Positions 52,044 to 63,158 of a DNA stretch of 64,000 nucleotides are shown piece after piece. The notes under the pieces were generated by a model. It made no database searches and was not told the DNA's origin. It saw nothing but the letters and a program-made list of their open reading frames with translations. The stretch spans positions 496,001 to 560,000 of the forward strand of contig NW_027478515.1 in the NCBI RefSeq assembly GCF_051014685.1, written 5' to 3'. A program made the translations under genes and the position numbers. Position 1 is the first letter of the stretch, and each line of letters starts with the position of its first letter. The DNA is from Ptiloglossa arizonensis (Eukaryota; Arthropoda; Insecta; Hymenoptera; Colletidae).

Positions 52044-54924
52044 GATGGTTTCTCAACCATTCCTTAACTTCAAACTCCCATATCTCGCGAACTGATTGAC
52101 GAACTCGAGAAATTCCTGTTGCATCTGAAAGTAGAAACTAGCCCGATTACAACGGTATGTGTATTTTTGCCCTAGGCCATAGTAGTTATTGGTTTCGTGT
52201 ATCAGACCAGCGAAAATTTTGATGGTTTCTCAACCATTCCTTAACTTCAAACTCCCATATCTCGCGAACGGATTGACGAACTCGAGAAATTCCTGTTGCA
52301 TCTGAAAGCAGAAACTCGCCCGATTACAACGGTATGTACATTTTTGCCCTAGGCCATAGTAGTTATTGCTTTCGAGTATCAGACTTGCGAAAATTGTGAT
52401 GGTTCCTCAACCATTCCTTAACTTCAAACTCCCATATCTCGCGAACGGATTGACGCACTCGAGAATTTCCTATTGCATCTGAAAGCAGAAACTCGCCCGA
52501 TTACAACGGTATGTGTATTTTTGCCCCAGGCCATAGTAGTTATTGTTATCGGGTATCAGACATGCGAAAATTGTGATGGTTTCTCAACCATTCCATAATT
52601 TCAAACTCCCACATCTCGCGAACGGTTTGACGAACTCGAGAAATTCCTGTTGCATCTGAAAGTAGAAGTTCACCCGATTACAAAGGTATTTGTATTCTTG
52701 CCCTAGGCCATAGTAGTTATTGGTTTCGAGTATCAGACTTGCAAAAATTTTTATGGTTTCTCAACCTTTCCTTAACTTCAAACTCCCATATCTCTCGAAC
52801 GGAATGACGATCTCGAGAAGTTCCTGTTGCATCTGAAAGTAGAAACTCGCCCGATTACAGTGGTGTGTGTGTACTTTTCCCCTAGGCCATTCCAGCTATT
52901 GGTTTCGAGTATCAGACCAGCGAAAATTCTGATGGTTTCTCAACCATTCTTTAACTTCAAACTCCCATATCTCGCGAACGGATTGGCGAACTCGAGAAAT
53001 TCCTGTTGCATCTGAAAGCAGAAACTCGCCCGATTACAACGGTATGTGCATTTTTGCCCTAGGCCATAGTATTTATTGGTTTCGAGTATCAGACTTGCGA
53101 AAATTTTGATGGTTTCTCAACCATTCCTTAACTTCAAACTCCCATATCTCGCGAACGGAATGACGAACTCGAGAAGTTCCTGTTGCATCTGAAAGTAGAA
53201 ACTAGCCCGATTACAATGGTGTGTGTACTTTTCCCCTAGGCCATTCCAGTTATTGGTTTCGTGTATCAGACTTGCGAAAATTGTGATGGTTCCTCAACCA
53301 TTCCTTAACTTCAAACTCCCATATCTCACGAACGGATTGACGCACTCGAGAATTTCCTATCGCATCTGAAAGCAGAAACTCGCCCGACTACAGCGGTATG
53401 TGCATTTTTGCCCTAGGCTATAGTAGTTATTGGTTTCGAGTATCAGACTTGCGAAAATTTTGATGGTTTCTCAACCATTCCTTAACTTCAAACTCCCATA
53501 TCTCGCGAACGGATTGACGAACTCGAGAAATTCCTGTTGCATCTGAAAGCAGAAGCTCGCCCGATTACAACGGTATGTGCATTTTTGCCCTAGGCCATAG
53601 TAGTTATTGGTTTCGTGCATCAGACATGCGAAAATTGTGATGGTTTCTCAACCATTCCATAATTTCAAACTCCCATATCTCGCGAACGGTTTGACGAACT
53701 CGAGAAATTCCAGTTGCATCTGAAAGCAGAAACTCGCCCGATTACAGCGGTATGTGCATTTTTGCCCTAGGCTATAGTAGTTATTGGTTTCGAGTATCAG
53801 ACTTGCGAAAATTTTGATGGTTTCTCAACCATTCCTTAACTTCAAACTCCCATATCTCGCGAACTGATTGACGAACTCGAGAAATTCCTGTTGCATCTGA
53901 AAGTAGAAACTAGCCCGATTACAATGGTGTGTGTACTTTTCCCCTAGGCCATTCCAGTTATTGGTTTCGTGTATCAGACCAGCGAAAATTTTTATGGTTT
54001 CTCAACCATTTCTTAACTTCAAACTCCCATATCTCGCGAACCGATTGACGAACTCGAGAAATTCCTGTTGCATCTGAAAGTAGAAACTAGCCCGATTACA
54101 ATGGTGAGTGTACTTTTCCCCTAGGCCATTCCAGTTATTGGTTTCGTGTATCAGACTTGCGAAAATTGTGATGGTTAATCAACCATTCCTTAACTTCAAA
54201 CTCCCATATCTCACGAACGGATTGAGGCACTCGAGAATTTCCTATCGCATCTGAAAGCAGAAACTCGCCCGATTACAGCGGTATGTGCATTTTTGCCCTA
54301 GGCTATAGTAGTTATTGGTTTCGAGTATCAGACTTGCGAAAATTTTGATGGTTTCTCAACCATTCCTTAACTTCAAACTCCCATATCTCGCGAACTGATT
54401 GACGAACTCGAGAAATTCCTGTTGCATCTGAAAGTAGAAACTAGCCCGATTACAATGGTGTGTGTACTTTTCCCCTAGGCCATTCCAGTTATTGGTTTCG
54501 TGTATCAGAATTGCGAAAATTGTGATGGTTCCTCAACCATTCCTTAACTTCAAACTCCCATATCTCACGAACGGATTGACGCACTCGAGAATTTCCTATC
54601 GCATCTGAAAGCAGAAACTCGCCCGATTACAACGGTATGTGCATTTTTGCCCAAGGCCATAGTAGTTATTGGTTTCGTGTATCAGACTTGCGAAAATTGT
54701 GATGGTTTCTCACCATACATAACTTCAAACTCCCATATCTCGCGAACGGATTGACGAACTCGAGAAATTCCTGTTGCATCTCAAAGGCGAAACTCGCACG
54801 ATTACAGCCGTATGTGCATTTTTGCCCTAGGCTATAGTAGTTATTGGTTTCGAGTATCAGACTTGCGAAAATTTTGATGGTTTCTCAACCATTCCTTAAC
54901 TTCAAACTCCCATATCTCGCGAAC

Positions 54925-55101
54925 TGATTGACGAACTCGAGAAATTCCTGTTGCATCTGAAAGTAGAAACTAGCCCGATTACAATGTTGTGTATACTTTT
55001 CCCCTAGGCCATTTCAGTTATTGGTTTCGTGTATCAGACCAGCGAAAATTTTGATGGATTCTCAACCATTTCTTAACTTCAAACTCCCATATCTCGCGAA
55101 C
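54925..55101 (+). repeat. Extra monomer in second 39-mer copy (177 bp)
   Basis: Present between segments that are adjacent in the first copy (around 46.43 kb). It carries 'acaatgttgtgtatac', 'ggccatttcag' and 'ccatttcttaac', resembling a monomer near 53.9-54.0 kb and 45.4-45.5 kb, so it was probably copied from a neighbour a few monomers away. Confidence 0.8.
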
Positions 55102-55689
55102 GGATTGACGAACTCGAGAAATTCCTGTTGCATCTGAAAGTAGAAACTAGCCCGATTACAATGGTCTGTGTACTTTTCCCCTAGGGCATTCCAGTTATTG
55201 GTTTCGTGTATCAGACCAGCGAAAATTTTGATGGTTTCTCAACCATTCCTTATCTTCAAACTCCCATATCCCGCGAACGGTTTGACGAACTCGAGAAATT
55301 TCTGTTGCATCTGAAAGCAGAATCTCGCCCGATTACAATGGTATTTGTATTCTTGCCCTAGGCCATAGTATTTATTGGTTTCGAGTATCAGACTTGCGAA
55401 AATTTTGATGGTTTCTCAACCATTCCTTAACTTCAAACTCTCATACCCCGCGAACGGAATGACGAACTCGAGAAGTTCCTGTTGCATCTGAAAGTAGAAA
55501 CTAGCCCGATTACAATAGTGTTTGTACTTTTCCCCTAGGCCGTTCCAGTTATTTGTTTCGAGTATCAGACTTGCGAAAATTGTGATGGTTCCTCAACCAT
55601 TCCTTAACTTCAAACTCCCATATCTCACGAACGGATTGACGCACTCGAGAATTTCCTATCGCATCTGAAAGCAGAAACTCGCCCGATTA

Positions 55690-56220
55690 CAGCGGTATGT
55701 GCATTTTTGCCCTAGGCTATAGTAGTTATTGGTTTCGAGTATCAGACTTGCAAAAATTTTGATGGTTTCTCAACCATTCCTTAACTTCAAACTCCCATAT
55801 CTCGCGAACTGATTGACGAACTCGAGAAATTCCTGTTGCATCTGAAAGTAGAAACTAGCCCGATTATAATGGTGTGTGTACTTTTCCCCTAGGCCATAGT
55901 AGTTATTGGTTTCGAGTATCAGACTTGCGAAAATTTTGATGGTTTCTCAACCATTCCTTAAGTTCAAATTCCCATATCTCGCGAACGCATTGACGAACTC
56001 AAGAAATTCCTGTTGCATCTGAAAGTAGAAACTCGCCCGATTACAATGATGTGTGTACTTTTCCCCTAGGCCATTCCAGTTATTGGTTTCGAGTATCAGA
56101 CTTGCGAAAATTTTGATGGTTTCTCAACCATTCCTTAACTTCGAACTCCCATATCTCGCGAACGGATTGACGAACTCGAGAATTTCCTATTGCATCTGAC
56201 AGCAGAAACTCGCCCGATTA
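55690..56220 (+). repeat. Trimer tandem duplication, copy 1 (531 bp)
   Basis: Three monomers with markers 'cagacttgcaaaaattttg', 'gcccgattataatgg' and 'gaactcaagaaattcctg', ending in 'ctgacagcagaaac'. Single in the first 39-mer copy (47.02-47.55 kb). Repeats directly from 56,221 at offset 531. Confidence 0.9.
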
Positions 56221-56751
56221 CAGCGGTATGTGCATTTTTGCCCTAGGCTATAGTAGTTATTGGTTTCGAGTATCAGACTTGCAAAAATTTTGATGGTTTC
56301 TCAACCATTCCTTAACTTCAAACTCCCATATCTCGCGAACTGATTGACGAACTCGAGAAATTCCTGTTGCATCTGAAAGTAGAAACTAGCCCGATTATAA
56401 TGGTGTGTGTACTTTTCCCCTAGGCCATAGTAGTTATTGGTTTCGAGTATCAGACTTGCGAAAATTTTGATGGTTTCTCAACCATTCCTTAAGTTCAAAT
56501 TCCCATATCTCGCGAACGCATTGACGAACTCAAGAAATTCCTGTTGCATCTGAAAGTAGAAACTCGCCCGATTACAATGATGTGTGTACTTTTCCCCTAG
56601 GCCATTCCAGTTATTGGTTTCGAGTATCAGACTTGCGAAAATTTTGATGGTTTCTCAACCATTCCTTAACTTCGAACTCCCATATCTCGCGAACGGATTG
56701 ACGAACTCGAGAATTTCCTATTGCATCTGACAGCAGAAACTCGCCCGATTA
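56221..56751 (+). repeat. Trimer tandem duplication, copy 2 (531 bp)
   Basis: Same as 55690-56220 with no difference seen; afterwards the sequence continues 'acaacggtatgtg' as in the first 39-mer copy at about 47,551. Confidence 0.9.
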
Positions 56752-58799
56752 CAACGGTATGTGTATTTTTGCCCTAGGCCATAGTAGTTATTGGTTTCGG
56801 GTATCAGACTTGCGAAAATTGTGATGGTTTCTCACCATACTTAACTTCAAACTCCCATATCTCGCGAACGGATTGACGCACTCGAGAAGTTCCTCTTGCA
56901 TCTGAAAGTAGAAACTCGCCCGATTACAATGGTGTGTTTACTTTTCCCCTAGGCCATTCCTGTTATTCGTTTCTAGCATCACAATTGCGACAATTTTGAT
57001 GGTTTGTCAACCATTCCATAACTTCAAACTCCCATATCTCGCGAACAGATAGACGAACTCGAGAAATTCCTGTTGCATCTGACAGTGGAAACTCGCCCGA
57101 TTACAAAGGTATGTGTATTTTTCCCCTAGGCCTTTGTAGTTATTGGTTTCGAGTATCAGACTTGCGAAAATTTTGATGGTTTCTCAACCATTCCTTAACT
57201 TCAAACTCCCATATCTCGCGAACGGATTGACGAACTCGAGAAATTCCTGTTGCATCTGAAAGTAGAAACTAGCCCGATTACAATGGTGTGTGTACTTTTC
57301 CCCTAGGCCATTCCAGTTATTGGTTTCGTGTATCAGACCAGCGAAAATTTTGATGGTTTCTCAACCATTCCTTAACTTCAAACTCCCATATCTCGCGAAC
57401 GGATTGACGAACTCGAGAAATTCCTGTTGCATCTGAAAGCAGAAACGCGCCCGATTACAACGGTATGTGCATTTTTGCCCTAGGCCATAGTAGTTGTTGG
57501 TTTCGAGTATCAGACTTGCGAAAATTTTGATGGTTTCTCAACCATTCCTTAACTTCAAACTCCCATATCTCGCGAACTGATTGACGAACTCGAGAAATTC
57601 CTGTTGCTTCTGAAAGTAGAAACTAGCCCGATTACAATGGTGTGTGTACTTTCCCCCTAGGCCATTCCAGTTATTGGTTTCGTGTATCAGACCAGCGAAA
57701 ATTTTGATGGTTTCTCAACCATTCCTTAACTTCAAACTCCCATATCTCGCGAACGGAATGACGAACTCGAGAAGTTCCTGTTGCATCTGAAAGTAGAAAC
57801 TCGCCCGATTACAATGGTGTGTGTACTTTTCCCCTAGGCCATTCCAGTTATTGGTTTCGAGTATCAGACTTGCGAAAATGTTGATGGTTTCTCAGCCATT
57901 CCTTAACTACGAACTACCATATCTCGCGAACGGATTGACGATCTCGAGAATTTCCTATTGCATCTGAAAGCAGAAACTCGCCCGATTACAACGGTATGTG
58001 TATTTTCGCCCTAGGCCATAGTAGTTATTGGTTTCGGGTATCAGACTTGCGAAAATTGTGATGGTTTCTCACCATACTTAACTTCAAACTCCCATATCTC
58101 GCGAACGGATTGTCGCACTCGAGAAATTCCTGTTGCATCTGAAAGTAGAAACTCGCCCGATTACAAAGGTATTTGTATTTTTCCCCTAGGCCTTTGTAGT
58201 TATTGGTTTCGAGTATCAGACTTGCGAACATTTTGATGGTTTCTCAACCATTCCTTAACTTCAAACACCCATATCTCGCGAACGGATAGACGAACTCGAG
58301 AAATTCCTGTTGCATCTGACAGTGGAAACTCTCCCGATTACAAAGGTATGAGTATTTTTCCCCTAGGCCTTTGTAGTTATTGGTTTCGAGTATCAGACTT
58401 GCGAAAATTTTGATGGTTTCTCAACCATTCCTTAACTTCAAACTCCCATATCTCGCGAACGGATTGACGAACTCGAGAAATTCCTGTTTCATCTGAAAGT
58501 AGAAACTAGCCCGATTACAATGGTGTGTGTACTTTCCCCCTAGGCCATTCCAGTTATTGGTTTCGTGTATCAGACCAGCGAAAATTTTGATGGTTTCTCA
58601 ACCATTCCTTAACTTCAAACTCCCATATCTCGCGAACGGAATGACGAACTCGAGAAGTTCCTGTTGCATCTGAAAGTAGAAACTCGCCCGATTACAATGG
58701 TGTGTGTACTTTTCCCCTAGGCCATTCCAGTTATTGGTTTCGTGTATTAGACCAGCGAAAATTTTGATGGTTTCTCAACCATTCCTTAACTTCAAACTC

Positions 58800-59368
58800 C
58801 CATATCTCGCGAACGGTTTGACGAACTCGAGAAATTTCTGTTGCATCTGAAAGCAGAATCTCGCCCGATTACAATGGTACTTGTATTCTTGCCCTAGGCC
58901 ATAGTATTTATTGGTTTCGAGTATCAGACTTGCGAAAATTTTGACGGTTTCTCAACCATTCCTTAACTTCAAACTCCCATATCTCGCGAACGGAATGACG
59001 AACTCGAGAAGTTCCTGTTGCATCTGAAAATAGAAACTAGCCCGATTACAATGGTGTGTGTACTTTTCCCCTAGGCCATTCCAGTTATTGGTTTCGAGTA
59101 TCAGACTTGCGAAAATTTTGATGGTTTCTCAACCATTCCTTAACTTCGAACTCACATATCTCGCGAACGGATTGACGAACTCGAGAATTTCCTATTGCAT
59201 CTGAAAGCAGAAACTCGCCCGATTACAACGGTATGTGTATTTTTGCCCTAGGCCATAGTAGTTATTGGTTTCGTGTATCAGACTTGCGAAAATTGTGATG
59301 GTTTCTCACCATACTTAACTTCAAACTCCCATATCTCGCGAACGGATTGACGAACTCGAGAAATTCCT
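58800..59368 (+). repeat. 10-mer-spaced segment, copy 1 (~569 bp)
   Basis: Matches 60567-61135. Offset 1,767 = 10 x 177 - 3, explained by a 175-bp monomer near 59,302 and a 1-bp deletion near 59,860 ('ctccctatctcg'). Includes the rare 'ttgacggtttctc' start. Confidence 0.75.
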
Positions 59369-60566
59369 GTTCCATCTGAAAGCAGAGACTCGCCCGATTA
59401 CAACGGTATGTGTATTTTTGCCCTAGGCCATAGAAGTTATTGGTTTCGAGTATCAGACCAGCGAAAATTTTGATGGTTTCTCAACCATTCCTTAACTTCA
59501 AACTCCCATTTCTCGCGAACGGAATGACGAATTCGAGAAGATTCTGTTGCATCTGAAAGCAGAATCTCGCCCGATTACAATGGTATTTGTATTCTTGCCC
59601 TAGGCCATAGTATTTATTGGTTTCGAGTATCAGACTTGCGAAAATTTTGATGGTTTCTCAACCATTCCTTAACTTCAAACTCCCATATCTCGCGAACGGA
59701 ATGTCGAACTCGAGAAGTTCCTGTTGCATCTGAAAGTAGAAACTCGCCCGATTACAATGGTGTGTGTACTTTTCCGCTAGGCCATTCCAGTTATTGGTTT
59801 CGAGTATCAGACTTGCGAAAATTTTGATGGTTTCTCAACCATTCCTTAACTTCAAACTCCCTATCTCGCGAACGGATTGACGAACTCGAGAAATTCCTGT
59901 TGCATCTGAAAGCAGAAACTCGCCCGATTACAACGGTATGTGTATTTTTGCCCCAGGATATAGTTGTTATTCGTTTCGGGTATTAGACTTGCGAAAATTG
60001 TGATGGTTTCTCAACCATTCCTTAATTTCAAACTCCCATATCTCCCGAACGGTTTGACGAATTCGAGAAGATTCTGTTGCATCTGAAAGCAGAATCTCGC
60101 CCGATTACAATGGTATTTGTATTCTTGCCCTAGGCCATAGTATTTATTGGTTTCGAGTATCAGACTTGCGAAAATTTTGATGGTTTCTCAACCATTCCTT
60201 AACTTCAAACTCCCATATCTCGCGAACGGAATGACGAACTCGAGAAGTTCCTGTTGCATCTGAAAGTAGAAACTCGCCCGATTACAATGGTGTGTGTACT
60301 TTTCCCCTAGGCCATTCCAGTTATTGGTTTCGTGTATTAGACCAGCGAAAATTTTGATGGTTTCTCAACCATTCCTTAACTTCAAACTCCCATATCTCGC
60401 GAACGGATTGACGAACTCGAGAAATTCCTGTTGCATCTGAAAGCAGAAACTCGCCCGATTACAACGGTATGTGCATTTTTGCCCTAGGCCATAGTAGTTA
60501 TTGCTTTCGAGTATCAGACTTTCGAAAATTTTGATGGTTTCTCAAGCATTCCTTAATTTCAAACTC

Positions 60567-61135
60567 CCATATCTCGCGAACGGTTTGACGAACTCGAGAA
60601 ATTTCTGTTGCATCTGAAAGCAGAATCTCGCCCGATTACAATGGTATTTGTATTCTTGCCCTAGGCCATAGTATTTATTGGTTTCGAGTATCAGACTTGC
60701 GAAAATTTTGACGGTTTCTCAACCATTCCTTAACTTCAAACTCCCATATCTCGCGAACGGAATGACGAACTCGAGAAGTTCCTGTTGCATCTGAAAATAG
60801 AAACTAGCCCGATTACAATGGTGTGTGTACTTTTCCCCTAGGCCATTCCAGTTATTGGTTTCGAGTATCAGACTTGCGAAAATTTTGATGGTTTCTTAAC
60901 CATTCCTTAACTTCGAACTCACATATCTCGCGAACGGATTGACGAACTCGAGAATTTCCTATTGCATCTGAAAGCAGAAACTCGCCCGATTACAACGGTA
61001 TGTGTATTTTTGCCCTAGGCCATAGTAGTTATTGGTTTCGTGTATCAGACTTGCGAAAATTGTGATGGTTTCTCACCATACTTAACTTCAAACTCCCATA
61101 TCTCGCGAACGGATTGACGAACTCGAGAAATTCCT
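60567..61135 (+). repeat. 10-mer-spaced segment, copy 2 (~569 bp)
   Basis: Counterpart of 58800-59368 with small changes ('ggtttcttaacc' near 60,892). Diverges where 'gatgcatctcaaaggcg' replaces 'gttccatctgaaagcag'. Confidence 0.75.
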
Positions 61136-61744
61136 GATGCATCTCAAAGGCGAAACTCGCCCGATTACAGCGGTATGTGCATTTTTGCCCTAGGCTATAG
61201 TAGTTATTGGTTTCGAGTATCAGACTTGCGAAAATTTTGATGGTTTCTCGACCATTCCTTAACTTCAAACTCCCATATCTCGCGAACTGATTGATGAACT
61301 CGAGAAATTCCTGTTGCATCTGAAAGTAGAAACTAGCCCGATTACAATGGTGTGTGTACTTTTCCCCTAGGCCATTCCAGTTATTGGTTTCGTGTATCAG
61401 ACCAGCGAAAATTTTGATGGTTTCTCAACCATTCCTTAAATTCAAACTCCCATATCTCGCGAACGGTTTGACGAACTCGAGAAATTTCTGTTGCATCTGA
61501 AAGCAGAATCTCGCCCGATTACAACGGTATGTGTATTTTTGCCCCAGGCCATAGTAGTTATTGTTTTCGGGTATCAGACTTGCGAAAATTTTGACGGTTT
61601 CTCAACCATTCCTTAATTTCAAACTCCCATATCTCGCGAACGGAATGACGAACTCGAGAAGTTCCTGTTGCATCTGAAAATAGAAACTAGCCCGATTACA
61701 ATGGTGTGTGTACTTTTCCCCTAGGCCATTCCAGTTATTGGTTT

Positions 61745-63158
61745 CGTGTATCAGACTTGCGAAAATTTTGATGGTTTCTCAACCATTCCTTATGTTCAAA
61801 TTCCCATATCTCGCGAACGCATTGACGAACTCAAGAAATTCCTGTTGCATCTGAAAGTAGAAACTCGCCCGATTACAATGATGTGTGTACTTTTCCCCTA
61901 GGCCATTCCAGTTATTGGTTTCGAGTATCAGACTTGCGAAAATTTTGATGGTTTCTCAACCATTCCTTAACTTCGAACTCCCATATCTCGCGAACGGATT
62001 GACGAACTCGAGAATTTCCTATTGCATCTGACAGCAGAAACTCGCCCGATTACAACGGTATGTGTATTTTTGCCCTAGGCCATAGTAGTTATTGGTTTCG
62101 GGTATCAGACTTGCGAAAATTGTGATGGTTTCTCACCATACTTAACTTCAAACTCCCATATCTCGCGAACGGATTGACGCACTCGAGAAGTTCCTCTTGC
62201 ATCTGAAAGTAGAAACTCGCCCGATTACAATGGTGTGTTTACTTTTCCCCTAGGCCATTCCTGTTATTCGTTTCTAGCATCACAATTGCGACAATTTTGA
62301 TGGTTTGTCAACCATTCCATAACTTCAAACTCCCATATCTCGCGAACAGATAGACGAACTCGAGAAATTCCTGTTGCATCTGACAGTGGAAACTCGCCCG
62401 ATTACAAAGGTATGTGTATTTTTCCCCTAGGCCTTTGTAGTTATTGGTTTCGAGTATCAGACTTGCGAAAATTTTGATGGTTTCTCAACCATTCCTTAAC
62501 TTCAAACTCCCATATCTCGCGAACGGATTGACGAACTCGAGAAATTGCTGTTGCATCTGAAAGTAGAAACTCGCCCGATTACAATGGTGTGTGTACTTTT
62601 CCCCTAGGCCATTCCTGTTATTCGTTTCTAGCATCACAATTGCGACAATTTTGATGGTTTGTCAACCATTCCATAACTTCAAACTCCCATATCTCGCGAA
62701 CGGATAGACGAACTCGAGAAATTCCTTTTGCATCTGACAGTGGAAACTCTCCCGATTACAAAGGTATATGTATTTTTCCCCTAGGCCTTTGTAGTTATTG
62801 GTTTCGAGTATCAGACTTGCGAAAATTTTGATGGTTTCTCAACCATTCCTTAAATTCAAACTCCCATATCTCGCGAACGGATTGACGAACTCGAGAAATT
62901 CCTGTTGCATCTGAAAGTAGAAACTAGCCCGATTACAATGATGTTTGTACTTTCCCCCTAGGCCATTCCAGTTATTGGTTTCGTGTATCAGACCAGCGAA
63001 AATTTTGATGGTTTCTCAACCATTCCTTAACTTCAAACTCCCATATCTCGCGAACGGATAGACGAACTCGAGAAATTCCTGTTGCATCTGAAAGCAGAAT
63101 CTCGCCCGATTACAATGGTATTTGTGTTCTTGCCCTAGGCCATAGTAGTTATTGGTTT
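61745..63158 (+). repeat. 8-mer tandem unit, copy 1 (1,414 bp)
   Basis: 1,414 = 8 x 177 - 2, the deficit being the 175-bp monomer near 62,132. Order: 'gaactcaagaaattcc', 'ctgacagcag', deletion monomer, 'cctcttgcatctg', 'gcatcacaattgcgac', 'ctgacagtgg', C-like copies, and a monomer with 'gaaattgctgttgc'. Related arrays at 47.2-48.4 and 55.9-57.1 kb share most of the order. Confidence 0.85.

Larger units (their letters stand above)
51868..52044 (+). repeat. Reference A-type monomer (177 bp)
   Basis: This copy is close to the majority sequence of the array and serves as the numbering reference. Landmarks: TCGCGA at 51908-51913, CTCGAG at 51927-51932, the CENP-B-box-like 17-mer at 51964-51980, CCTAGG at 51994-51999, the TTTCG/CGAAA dyad at 52016-52038 and AAAATTTT at 52036-52043. 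Its variable segment reads 'acaacggtatgtg', then a T-run, 'gccctagg' and 'ccatagtag'. By hand count it has 75 G+C of 177 (about 42%) and 10 CpG against about 7.9 expected from its composition. The A version is the commonest and occurs in all blocks. Confidence 0.95.
51685..53279 (+). repeat. 9-mer tandem duplication, copy 2 (1,595 bp)
   Basis: Repeats 50090-51684 almost perfectly, including 'gaatgacgatctcgagaag' and the TG expansion near 52,860. It ends in 'gcgaaaattgtgatgg', which rejoins the sequence following 44,786. Confidence 0.9.
42331..57503. repeat. Block V: two copies of a 39-monomer unit
   Basis: About 86 monomers. The sequence from 42,331 restarts at 49,230, an offset of 6,899 = 39 x 177 - 4 that is explained by one +2 and three -2 monomers. 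The second copy is longer because of three additional internal duplications. A 574-bp stretch (48,656-49,229) of D-type, tatgatcg, cttcgagctcac and deletion monomers, like those of block IV, lies between the copies. Satellite only. Confidence 0.85.
49230..57503 (+). repeat. 39-mer unit, copy 2, internally amplified (8,274 bp)
   Basis: Copy of 42331-48655 with three gains: a 9-mer tandem duplication (50,090-53,279), an extra monomer (54,925-55,101) and a trimer tandem duplication (55,690-56,751). Few substitutions separate the copies, for example 'gcccaaggcc' near 54,651 against 'gccctaggcc', and 'agcagaagctcgc' near 53,551 against 'agcagaaactcgc'. Confidence 0.85.
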
